Shown: in pieces, positions 1-6,703 of the stretch
Layout: each line of letters begins with the position of its first letter
Numbering within the stretch: position 1 is the first letter of the stretch
Assembly (NCBI GenBank): GCA_030152225.1
Contig: JASLHL010000290.1
Coordinates: 1-20,195, forward strand
Direction of reading: 5' to 3'
Source of the DNA: Flavobacterium sp.
GTDB taxonomy: Bacteria > Bacteroidota > Bacteroidia > Flavobacteriales > Flavobacteriaceae
Length of the DNA stretch: 20,195 bases
The notes under the pieces: generated by a model
Seen by the model: only the letters and a program-made list of their open reading frames with translations
What the model was told of the DNA's origin: nothing
Database searches by the model: none
Program-made: the position numbers and the translations under genes

Positions 1-864
1 GGATATTTTTCGAAAACGTTGATTGAGCACTGCGAGTAAACCACCGCCGAATAGTAATCCAATACCAAAGAGTATCTCAATTAAACTCACTTGATAGGGA
101 GTTCCTTTGTAGTAGTTTAAGGTTACTAGCGGTGTTACAGCTACAACGGGAAAAATGAAGAATCGCGCAATAATTTCGGAAAAGAGCAACCACGACATGG
201 GTTTATTTCGCAGGATGATACGACCGCCTTCTACCATATCTTTATAAATAGATGCTGTAATTTCAACTCTTGTCTTTGTTTTGGGAAAGGCAACGAATAG
301 CAACATGATACAGGCTATAAAAGCGCCTATAACATCTAAGAGCATCACAAGAGTCATGCTGTAATGCAAGAGCAAGAAAGCGCCTAGTGCAGGACCACTG
401 ATAAAAGCAATTGATTGGATTACTTCATTGACTCCTGCTACGCGTACCAGTTGATCTTTTGGTGCGAGTAGGGGTGCGGTTGATTTCATCGCAGGTGTGT
501 GAAAAGCCCCTCCAATAGAGCGAAGCGCTAAGAGCAGGTAAATAGACCACAGTTCTAGTAAATTCCAGTAAAAGAGTAAGGCGATTACTGCTGAACAAAG
601 TGCAACAAAGCTATCTGAAGCAATCATGGTTGCTTTTTTGTTCCAGCGATCGACTAATACCCCCGCAAATGGACCTAAGAGAATTTGAGGTAATAAACCT
701 GCAATTGTGGCATAAGCGAGTACTTTGGCGGATCCTGTCTCCATACCTATCCAAAGTACCAAGGCAAATTGCGCAATGGAACTTGTTAAAATAGAAAAGG
801 TTTGTCCCGTCCAAATAAGGATGAATTTCTTCTTCCAATCTTGTAAATCATTAACCTGAGTCAT
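1..864 (-). CDS. MFS exporter (drug/macrolide efflux type), 3' end outside the window
   Basis: I translated the minus strand from the ATG at 864. It stays open to the window edge (288 codons), so the C-terminal part is missing. The protein has repeated hydrophobic segments. Residues 64-77 read GPFAGVLVDRWNKK, which matches MFS motif A in the loop between helices 2 and 3. The helix around residues 115-130 contains the LRSIGGAFHTPAMKS stretch typical of the DHA3/MefA-like exporters. These are inner-membrane proton antiporters that extrude drugs or other small molecules; the substrate cannot be read from the sequence. The gene lies 65 bp downstream of a Crp-family regulator on the same strand. 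The gap between them contains a promoter and a perfect palindrome, so it probably has its own regulated transcript. The MFS assignment is firm and the subfamily is moderately sure. Confidence 0.88.
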   Translation of the reverse strand, partial: MTQVNDLQDWKKKFILIWTGQTFSILTSSIAQFALVLWIGMETGSAKVLAYATIAGLLPQILLGPFAGVLVDRWNKKATMIASDSFVALCSAVIALLFYWNLLELWSIYLLLALRSIGGAFHTPAMKSTAPLLAPKDQLVRVAGVNEVIQSIAFISGPALGAFLLLHYSMTLVMLLDVIGAFIACIMLLFVAFPKTKTRVEITASIYKDMVEGGRIILRNKPMSWLLFSEIIARFFIFPVVAVTPLVTLNYYKGTPYQVSLIEILFGIGLLFGGGLLAVLNQRFRKIS

Positions 865-879
865 GGTAAACTTTTTTTG

Positions 880-924
880 CAAGAATAAAAGTTTATCCCT
901 CAATCAACGTTACCATTTGGTAAC
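880..924 (-). promoter_or_regulatory. Promoter and perfect palindromic operator upstream of the MFS gene
   Basis: Positions 909-924 read GTTACCATTTGGTAAC, a perfect palindrome with 7-bp arms and a 2-bp centre. On the minus strand, TATTCTTG (887-880) matches the Bacteroidota -7 box TAnnTTTG at 7 of 8 positions. A TTG lies 17 nt upstream (907-905) as a -33 element. The predicted start is near 876, which places the palindrome centre at about -40.5, a position typical of class II activators. The adjacent Crp-family gene is the obvious candidate regulator, but this is an inference. Confidence 0.5.
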
Positions 925-929
925 TTCGT

Positions 930-1484
930 TTAATTGCCAACAATTTTTCTCCTCAAGCGACTCAACGATTGTGGGGTCAAGCCCAAAAAAGAAGCAATGT
1001 ACTTTTGGGGAACCAATTGAAATAATTCAGGATCGTTCTCTAAGATAGACAGGTAGCGTTCTTTTGCTAATTGATGGGATAAATCAACAGAGATACGTGT
1101 AATATCAAAATAAAATTTTTCAATCAAAATTCGTATTAAATTAGAAATTTCATGAGAGGCTAAACAAAGGGCATCCAGTTCCTTTTTATCCATGTAATAA
1201 GCTTTACTTTCACCCACGGACTCCAATAGGTAATTTGGCTCAATTTCGCTATAAATCACATCGCTATAGCGTTCAAACCACAGGGTGTTCTCATTTCCAT
1301 CAACTATTTTATACGCGCGCCAAATGCCTTTTGACAAGATGTAAAAGGTGGATTTTGTATTGGTATGATCCAAAATGATTTCCTTGTTTTCAAAGGTAAC
1401 CAGCTCCATGTTGGATAGTAAAAGCGTTAAGGCAGATTCGTCAATGTTGTATTTATCACAAAGATGGGTAAGAAGTGCTAGCAT
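930..1484 (-). CDS. Crp/Fnr-family transcriptional regulator
   Basis: This 184-residue protein has the two-part layout of the family. Residues from about 25 to 100 form a cyclic-nucleotide-binding-like beta-roll, with FENKEIILDHTNTKSTFYIL and ILSKGIWRAYKI as recognisable strands. A long dimerisation helix follows. A C-terminal winged helix-turn-helix sits at about 157-181 (PQKYIASFLGLTPQSLSRLR), as in Crp-like activators of Bacteroidota. The N-terminus has no cluster of cysteines, so an oxygen-sensing iron-sulfur centre as in FNR is unlikely, and the effector is unknown. It precedes the MFS exporter on the same strand with a 65-bp gap carrying a palindrome, so local control of the exporter is the simplest reading. 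The protein is slightly shorter than typical Crp (about 200-210 residues), which is normal for this subgroup. Confidence 0.88.
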   Translation of the reverse strand: MLALLTHLCDKYNIDESALTLLLSNMELVTFENKEIILDHTNTKSTFYILSKGIWRAYKIVDGNENTLWFERYSDVIYSEIEPNYLLESVGESKAYYMDKKELDALCLASHEISNLIRILIEKFYFDITRISVDLSHQLAKERYLSILENDPELFQLVPQKYIASFLGLTPQSLSRLRRKIVGN

Positions 1485-1698
1485 AGGAATAGTCCAAGTG
1501 GATGAAGTGTATATAATAAGTCTATGGTAAAAATATCAAATTTCAGTTGGGTTTTTCGTTTCTTGCGAAAGAAATCAAAAAAACATTGGAAGCCAAATGA
1601 AGGGTGTAAAATAAAAAAAACTTGGTTTTGTCCATTCTGATCTCATTTATCTCCATTGCGTTGGATGAGGTAAAGTCAGTCCTTTGTAAAAAAAGATC

Positions 1699-2112
1699 AT
1701 GAGTACCATAAACGTTGCCGAATTTCCTATTGTTCGTGTGTCTATTGCATCGACACAAAAAGAGAAAAATCAAGATCAATACTTTACAGACTATGAAGCT
1801 TTACTTCAACGGGGACAAACATTTGTTATGATCAATGAAGTAAGTGCTCCAGATGTGGAGGAAACCAAGAGTGATAAAACCCATATGAAAAAGATGAACC
1901 TTTGGATGAAGAAGAATCGAGAGGCACTATCCACCCAAGTTTTAGCGATGATTCAGGTAGAACCTGATCCGATCAAACGTCAAGCAGCACTTGATTTTCA
2001 GGTCGTTTTTCAAAAGTATTGGGGACATAAGCTTCTCGTGGTGGAAACTTATGCAGAAGCTTTAGACTTGGCAAAGCAAGAAGTAGAACAAAGTGAACTA
2101 ACAACTAAATAA
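1699..2112 (+). CDS. Conserved-type hypothetical cytoplasmic protein (137 aa)
   Basis: I do not recognise this gene by name. It encodes 137 residues with no signal peptide and no membrane segment, and the C-terminal part is rich in Lys, Glu and Gln. An N-terminal strand-rich region (FPIVRVSIAS, then QTFVMINEVSAPD) is followed by a basic helix WMKKNREALSTQVLAM. After that come a strand-like segment MIQVEPDPIKRQA and the ending LLVVETYAEALDLAKQEVE. This order resembles, by eye only, small proteins with a STAS/SpoIIAA-like fold that share a WMxxNREAL-type helix and a final helix after an xAEAL motif. It stands alone: divergent from the regulator gene upstream and followed by its own terminator at 2168-2206. 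It is a real gene by length, composition and terminator, but its function is unknown. Confidence 0.75.
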   Translation: MSTINVAEFPIVRVSIASTQKEKNQDQYFTDYEALLQRGQTFVMINEVSAPDVEETKSDKTHMKKMNLWMKKNREALSTQVLAMIQVEPDPIKRQAALDFQVVFQKYWGHKLLVVETYAEALDLAKQEVEQSELTTK

Positions 2113-2167
2113 ATGACGTCTAAAACAAATTAAACCAGTTATTTTCATTTTTTTATGTTATGAGTCG

Positions 2168-2206
2168 AACGTTCAGGTGAGTTAATCTTGCCTGAACGTT
2201 TTTTTT
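2168..2206 (+). terminator. Rho-independent terminator
   Basis: AACGTTCAGG (2168-2177) pairs perfectly with CCTGAACGTT (2191-2200) across a 13-nt loop. An uninterrupted T run (2199-2206) follows. It lies 56 bp after the stop of the 137-residue gene and points in its direction. Confidence 0.85.
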
Positions 2207-2380
2207 AGTGATGTGCGCTTTTCTTATTACGATATTAAACAGGGATAATTATATAGTTTTATACTCAAAGCTACTCTTTTGGTCGCAGCCATACTTTAAT
2301 TTTTAGACGCATACCTTTAATTGGGATGGTGAAGTTCAGGATGAACCGCTAGGGAAAGCTTCGGTTAACCGCCTTTTTTT

Positions 2381-2825
2381 GTTCTTTGTTCTTTGCTCTT
2401 TGCTCTTTGCTCTTTGTTTTTTGTTTTTCGCGCGGTTCGCTCGTTGTGAGGTTTGTACGGTGTATCTCACTGATTTTATATTTTGTTTTAGTATTCGATG
2501 AACCTACACTTCGTTACGGTGTATCTCACTGAATTTCTATTTGTTTTAGTATTCGATGAACCTACGCTACGCTTCGATTGGTTTGATTTTCTCTTCATAA
2601 GAGAATCTTCTTTTTCAACTAGATGTAATGAACCAAAAGCCGAAAGCCGAAAAACAGTTTTTTTTGTTTTAGTATTCGATGAACCTTCATTGCATTACGA
2701 TTTGCTCTTTGCTCTTTGCTCTTTGCTCTTTGCTCTTTGTGATATTTATTCTTCTTCAGAAGATCACGGTTCACTGTTTACGGTGACTCACCCATTTCCC
2801 ATTTCCCATTTCCAATCTCCCATAT
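2381..2825. repeat. Repeat-rich gene-free stretch, copy A of a dispersed repeat with heptamer arrays
   Basis: This stretch holds no credible gene. It contains five heptamers of G(T/C)TCTTT (2381-2415), five perfect GCTCTTT copies (2704-2738), and three CCCATTT copies followed by two degenerate ones (2791-2825). The last one abuts the nosY stop codon. Between them is a module with GGTGTATCTCAC at 2459 and 2518. The 15-mer GTATTCGATGAACCT occurs at 2491, 2549 and 2672. The segment 2620-2664 is identical over 45 bp to 18064-18108. The whole block is similar to 17963-18170 in the same orientation. Confidence 0.85.
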
Positions 2826-3617
2826 TTAAAAATTCTTTTTCTTCCCTGTTCTGTAGATCAATAAAATAGGAAGTACAGTCCACAGCGTTAATAAAGCAAA
2901 GGAAAGTAAACTACCTAATCCACTGCCAAAGAATTTTTTGAATACAGCTCCAGTATAACCCAAAAGTGCTGAGATATCGAGTTTGAGTAAGATCATAATA
3001 CGCGATAAGTCAATGGGATTTAAGATCGTACCAATCAAGGAGATATTTTCCAATGGATAATCGCCAAAGACCATGAGGATGCTCAAAAAGATACCATCAT
3101 AGACGACTGCTAAGAATAACCACAACAAGATAGCCAGTCCAAATCCTTTGATTTTATTTTCATTTCGCAATCCGATATTATAGGCTAAAGCGCTGAATAT
3201 AAAAGTTAGAAAAGCACCGATACCCAACAAAAGTAGAAATTCGAAGATAATATCAGAGGCAAAAAGTCCATAGCAGATAAAGGGAATACCTAAACCAATA
3301 AGTAAACTCATCGATAGTGATAGGGCCACGCCTAAATACTGCCCAATAAAAATAGAAGATCGCTTGATGGGTAAAGCGAGCAAGAGTTCTGTAAATTCCT
3401 TGGAATCATAGTAGTACATAATACCAAAAATCGTACTGATAAGGGGAACAAGAACAATGATCACATTCATCAAGGTAATAATGGCTTTTCCTATATCGCG
3501 ATTGAGGAATAGCAAGACAAATCCAAGCGCAAGATAGAAGAACAAATAGAAGTAGCTCCATCTACTGCGCATTAAATCGAAAAAGCTATATTTTAGAATT
3601 TTAAGCATAAGAATCAA
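2826..3617 (-). CDS. nosY: NosY, ABC-type permease of the NosDFY copper-site maturation system
   Basis: The 263-residue protein has about six hydrophobic helices (near 20-40, 48-68, 95-120, 125-147, 160-185 and 235-255). A short cytoplasmic N-terminus MILMLKILKYSFFDLMRSRW precedes them, as in the ABC-2 permease family. In N2O reducers NosY forms the membrane part of the complex with the ATPase NosF and the periplasmic NosD, which is needed to build the copper-sulfur centre of NosZ. It is the last gene of the operon and its start overlaps the end of nosF by 17 bp, suggesting translational coupling. A start at the internal Met at 3608 would also be reasonable. The stop codon directly touches a heptamer repeat (CCCATAT, 2819-2825) and I see no terminator, so the 3' end of the transcript may run into the repeat block. 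Confidence 0.9.
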   Translation of the reverse strand: MILMLKILKYSFFDLMRSRWSYFYLFFYLALGFVLLFLNRDIGKAIITLMNVIIVLVPLISTIFGIMYYYDSKEFTELLLALPIKRSSIFIGQYLGVALSLSMSLLIGLGIPFICYGLFASDIIFEFLLLLGIGAFLTFIFSALAYNIGLRNENKIKGFGLAILLWLFLAVVYDGIFLSILMVFGDYPLENISLIGTILNPIDLSRIMILLKLDISALLGYTGAVFKKFFGSGLGSLLSFALLTLWTVLPILLIYRTGKKKNF

Positions 3618-4308
3618 TTAAAAGGTTAGCAATAGCATGTTCAAAGTTGTCTTGTTTTGTCGTTTCTTTTAGTTCGTCAATGCTGCCTTTGAAGTATATT
3701 TTTCCTTCGAGAATAAAGATAATTTGATCGGATATTTCCTCAACAAAACTCATAATATGAGAGGTAACGATAATGGTTTTTCCCTTTTGTTTCTCTTTGA
3801 TAATCAATTGTTTTAATAGGATCATCGCTGCAGGATCTAGTCCAGTAGTTGGTTCATCGAGAATTAAAATGGGATTATCGAACATAAAGGCCAATAAAAT
3901 ATTAACTTTTTGCTTGGTTCCTCCCGATAGTTTATTGAGTTTCTTGTTGAGAAAAGGAGTGAGCTTAAATAGCTCAACAAGGGGTTGGTGATCTTTTTGT
4001 TTGTCGTTTCTCAAATCTTTGATCATATGGATTAATTCCAATACCGTAAGCGTATTAGGAAAATTGGCAATTTGAGGTAAATAATCAATATTCTCTCGGT
4101 ATTGCCATTGGTTGGCAATGTTGTTACCCTCAATTTCGATGGTTCCTTGATCGGGATAGACCATGGATAAAATACATTTATTGAGGGTTGTTTTACCACT
4201 TCCATTGGGACCCAATATAGCGAGTACGCCTTGCCCAATCGTGAGGTCAATTCCTTTTAACACCTGATTGTCGGCAAATTTTTTATGTAAATTAGTGATC
4301 GTAATCAT
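3601..4308 (-). CDS. nosF: NosF, ATP-binding subunit of the NosDFY system
   Basis: This is an ABC ATPase with all key motifs. Walker A is GPNGSGKTT, the signature is LSGGTKQK, Walker B with catalytic Glu is ILILDEPTTGLDP, and the switch His is in IIVTSH. It powers NosY and is required for NosZ copper-centre assembly. I chose the ATG at 4308 (235 residues, MITITNLHKKF) because ABC ATPases normally begin there. An in-frame ATG at 4338 would add ten residues with no family support. With the chosen start the gene overlaps the end of nosD by 17 bp, and its own end overlaps nosY, so the three genes are tightly coupled. Identification is firm from motifs plus context. Confidence 0.92.
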   Translation of the reverse strand: MITITNLHKKFADNQVLKGIDLTIGQGVLAILGPNGSGKTTLNKCILSMVYPDQGTIEIEGNNIANQWQYRENIDYLPQIANFPNTLTVLELIHMIKDLRNDKQKDHQPLVELFKLTPFLNKKLNKLSGGTKQKVNILLAFMFDNPILILDEPTTGLDPAAMILLKQLIIKEKQKGKTIIVTSHIMSFVEEISDQIIFILEGKIYFKGSIDELKETTKQDNFEHAIANLLIDSYA

Positions 4309-5545
4309 GTTGAATTTGTTTGATAAAAGGTTGAGCATCTACTAAGTTATCGGGTGTAAATACAGGGGATACTTTTTCTGAGAAATCGATGATGTCGACA
4401 AATAAACTACGCAGGAAAATAATGGATTCTGGCGTTTTATTTACGATATAGGAGAAGAGTTTAATCGGTCGGTGTGGTACATCGCCAATCCCGTCCTTGT
4501 CTAAATCATAGCCCGTGTAATTACTCCAATAGTTGAGATCAAAATTGTTTTGATTGAGTTGACCTTGATAGAGCAAATCAAAGGAGTTATTTAAAAAATT
4601 ATTGTAATTTACGATGTTTTGATAATTGGCTCCTCTGGAGTTCAAGGCCCATCCATTGCTAATAAAATCATTGTGTAGGTACTGTACGCGGTTGGATCCT
4701 TCGATATTAATAGCCGTGGTGTTGTTTTTAAATACATTGCGACTAATTTCGGTATCATTGACTTCCTTTAGCAACACACCATAGGCAGCAGATCCCCAAT
4801 TATCACTGAATAAGTTATAACTCATTTTCATGAATTTGGAAAACATAATTGCCACACCAGCTCCGTTATTGGTATAGGAGCAATTTGTCACTACATCGTG
4901 ATTGGAGAACATAAAATGCAAGCCATAGCGCACGTTGTTCTTACTGATATTGTTGTGAATGGTACAGTAATTAGAAAATTCTAAATAAATACCATCGCGT
5001 ACACGTTCGACGTAATTGTCTTTGATTTCAATGTTGTTACAATACCACAACTGAATGCCATTACCCGAATTAAATTCACTTTTCGCCTTGCCGTAAATCT
5101 TGTTGGACAGTACTTTTCCGTCCTTGGATTTCTCGAGGTAAATACCAAAAAAAAGCTCTTTAATGGTGTTGTTTTCAATGATAAAGTGTTTGCTTTCTCT
5201 TACGCGTATCGCGGCGTAATCCTTGATATAACTCGTTCCTACATTGATGATAGTGAAGTCTTTAATCGTGACGTAGTCCGATTGAATAATGAAGATTTCT
5301 CCTTTGTTTTCACCATCTACGATGGCGTTTTTACTGAGTAGGGTGAGTGGCTTTTTGATGTGAATTTCCGTTTCTTTATACGTTCCTGCTTCAACGACAA
5401 TCAAATCATAGGCTTCGGCTATGTCGATGGCTTTTTTAATCGTATTGATTGTGGAGTTGGGTTGAACGGTAATGGTTTTGGCCTTTGTATTCCATCCTGA
5501 TACAAGAAAAATAAGAATGCATAGTATTTCAAGTGTTTTTTTCAT
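4292..5545 (-). CDS. nosD: NosD, periplasmic right-handed beta-helix maturation protein
   Basis: The protein starts with a Sec signal peptide (MKKTLEILCILIFLVSGWNTKA). Many short repeats of the type NxIxxNxI/NGI follow, for example FIIENNTIKELFFGIYL and TIHNNISKNNVRYGLHF. These are the coils of a parallel beta-helix (NosD/CASH domain). About 417 residues is a normal length. NosD works in the periplasm with NosF and NosY in maturing the Cu-S centre of NosZ. The open frame extends upstream to 5626, but those 27 residues would overlap nosL and hide the signal peptide, so 5545 is the better start. It lies 31 bp after nosL and overlaps nosF. Confidence 0.92.
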   Translation of the reverse strand: MKKTLEILCILIFLVSGWNTKAKTITVQPNSTINTIKKAIDIAEAYDLIVVEAGTYKETEIHIKKPLTLLSKNAIVDGENKGEIFIIQSDYVTIKDFTIINVGTSYIKDYAAIRVRESKHFIIENNTIKELFFGIYLEKSKDGKVLSNKIYGKAKSEFNSGNGIQLWYCNNIEIKDNYVERVRDGIYLEFSNYCTIHNNISKNNVRYGLHFMFSNHDVVTNCSYTNNGAGVAIMFSKFMKMSYNLFSDNWGSAAYGVLLKEVNDTEISRNVFKNNTTAINIEGSNRVQYLHNDFISNGWALNSRGANYQNIVNYNNFLNNSFDLLYQGQLNQNNFDLNYWSNYTGYDLDKDGIGDVPHRPIKLFSYIVNKTPESIIFLRSLFVDIIDFSEKVSPVFTPDNLVDAQPFIKQIQHDYDH

Positions 5546-5576
5546 AGTACTAAAGAAGTTAAAGCCTTGCTCGTGA

Positions 5577-6014
5577 TTAGTGATGCGACATTTGTTGACG
5601 AATGGTGGTGAATGAATAGCGTTCACCTGTAAACTCGTCTAGTAGTTTTTGTGCATCTTCCTTGGTTTGTGTCGCTGAAAGAAAGGCTCCCATTGGACTG
5701 GGAATATTCTTTGAGATAATAAAATTCGCCTGTTCAGCGGGAATTAATGTGCCTGGGTTGCGTAGATCAGCGACCAAGATATGCGAGTATTCTTTCTCTG
5801 GATGTTTTGTATCAGCGAGGTAATGCAACATGCATTCGATGGCGTCGAATTTGTAGTTCTTGCCCTTGGTAGTTACCAATTGAGCGGCGTGTTTCGCATC
5901 GACAATGCCCATTTTGCAAAAATCACAATCGTCTGTCCCGTATTCAATGGGCTGTACTTTGACTGTACAAGAGACAAAAAGGAGGATAAGAATAAGATAA
6001 GCGATTGGTTTCAT
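5577..6014 (-). CDS. nosL: NosL, copper-binding lipoprotein chaperone
   Basis: From the ATG at 6014 the protein is 145 residues long. It begins with a lipoprotein signal, lipobox FVSC with Cys16 as the lipidated residue. Residues 30-35 read CDFCKM, the CxxCxM copper-binding motif typical of NosL. NosL delivers Cu(I) to apo-NosZ at the outer face of the membrane. The frame is open up to 6041, but that start would overlap the preceding gene and push the signal inside, so 6014 is preferred. This leaves a gap of one base after the preceding gene's stop. Position between the nosB-like gene and nosD fits clade II nos operons. Confidence 0.93.
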   Translation of the reverse strand: MKPIAYLILILLFVSCTVKVQPIEYGTDDCDFCKMGIVDAKHAAQLVTTKGKNYKFDAIECMLHYLADTKHPEKEYSHILVADLRNPGTLIPAEQANFIISKNIPSPMGAFLSATQTKEDAQKLLDEFTGERYSFTTIRQQMSHH

Positions 6015-6015
6015 A

Positions 6016-6624
6016 CTAATTTTTTTTAGATTTTGCTCCAACGAAATAAGCGATAAAGATCAATACCATACCCAAAGCCATGAGATAAGCGCCGAGGTGT
6101 GGATAAGAATACGCGTCGAAGTTTAATATTTTTCGATGTCCAAATAGGGGAGGTTCATAGGTTAACGGATTGCCGTTTGCATCGACCATTTTCATGATTG
6201 CATGTGGATCTAAATCACTTCCATAATCAAGCAACCACAAGTTAAAATCATACATTCCTGCGAGACCTAAAATAACCATGACAATCAACCAACCCAAGAA
6301 AAAAGAGGGTTTTACCTTATTGAAGTAACCTCCAATCCCCAAGGCAATTCCCAAGAAGGCCATAGCGGCAATTACGATTGGGAAAACGGTAAATTCCCAC
6401 ATATCTTCAGCTTTTGGAATGGTTTTCATCCCAATATAGTGGTTTAAACCATCGATATTTTGAAGATCAAATTCTCCTACGCCCTTAATCCCATCAATAT
6501 AAATATTCATTCCTAGTGGAATTGGATATTGTGGAGCTCCTAGTTCAATGTTCCAAAGTGGAAAGTAGAATAAGGATAGGAGTAAACATGAGCCCACTAT
6601 CATTAAAATAGAGGATTTTTTCAT
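6016..6624 (-). CDS. Membrane protein of the nos operon, NosB candidate
   Basis: This 202-residue protein has about four transmembrane helices (roughly 5-24, 80-100, 108-130 and 177-197). Extracytoplasmic loops around 28-75 and 131-172 contain conserved-looking stretches such as GMNIYIDGIKGVGEF, AEDMWEF and FGHRKILNFDAYSYPH. It lies directly after nosZ and before nosL. Clade II nos clusters usually have a membrane protein of unknown function in this position, called NosB, so I take it as a NosB counterpart by place and topology rather than by sequence. Histidines and a Tyr-Pro-His in the second loop could bind metal, but nothing proves this. A strong hairpin stands just before its start codon (6639-6668), which may set its expression below that of nosZ. 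Confidence 0.75.
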   Translation of the reverse strand: MKKSSILMIVGSCLLLSLFYFPLWNIELGAPQYPIPLGMNIYIDGIKGVGEFDLQNIDGLNHYIGMKTIPKAEDMWEFTVFPIVIAAMAFLGIALGIGGYFNKVKPSFFLGWLIVMVILGLAGMYDFNLWLLDYGSDLDPHAIMKMVDANGNPLTYEPPLFGHRKILNFDAYSYPHLGAYLMALGMVLIFIAYFVGAKSKKN

Positions 6625-6638
6625 ACTTTTTTGTTTGT

Positions 6639-6668
6639 AAAGGACAGGAATTTTACTTCCTGTCCTTT
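6639..6668 (-). promoter_or_regulatory. Intra-operon hairpin between nosZ and the nosB-like gene
   Basis: AAAGGACAGGAA (6639-6650) and TTCCTGTCCTTT (6657-6668) form a perfect 12-bp stem with a 6-nt loop. On the transcript only three U residues follow directly, so it is a poor terminator. It ends 14 nt before the next start codon. It may act as a partial terminator, an RNA stabiliser for nosZ mRNA, or a control of downstream translation. Confidence 0.65.
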
Positions 6669-6703
6669 AAAGATTAAAATTAAAAGCGGCTTGTTATGAT
6701 ACG

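Noticed and set aside
930..1484. FNR-type oxygen sensor
   Set aside because: There is no N-terminal cysteine cluster for an iron-sulfur centre, so only the general Crp/Fnr family is claimed.
2739..2765. Covarying hairpin conserved between the two dispersed repeat copies
   Set aside because: Both copies can form a small stem around TTCT/AGAA, but the extra pairs use different registers, so this is not clear covariation.
2498..2869. Open frame of 123 codons on the plus strand
   Set aside because: It consists of the dispersed repeat and heptamer arrays, repeats the words VFDEP and LLFALCS, and overlaps the end of nosY on the other strand.
4309..4338. Upstream start of nosF at 4338
   Set aside because: It adds ten residues not typical for ABC ATPases and increases overlap with nosD; the canonical start is at 4308.
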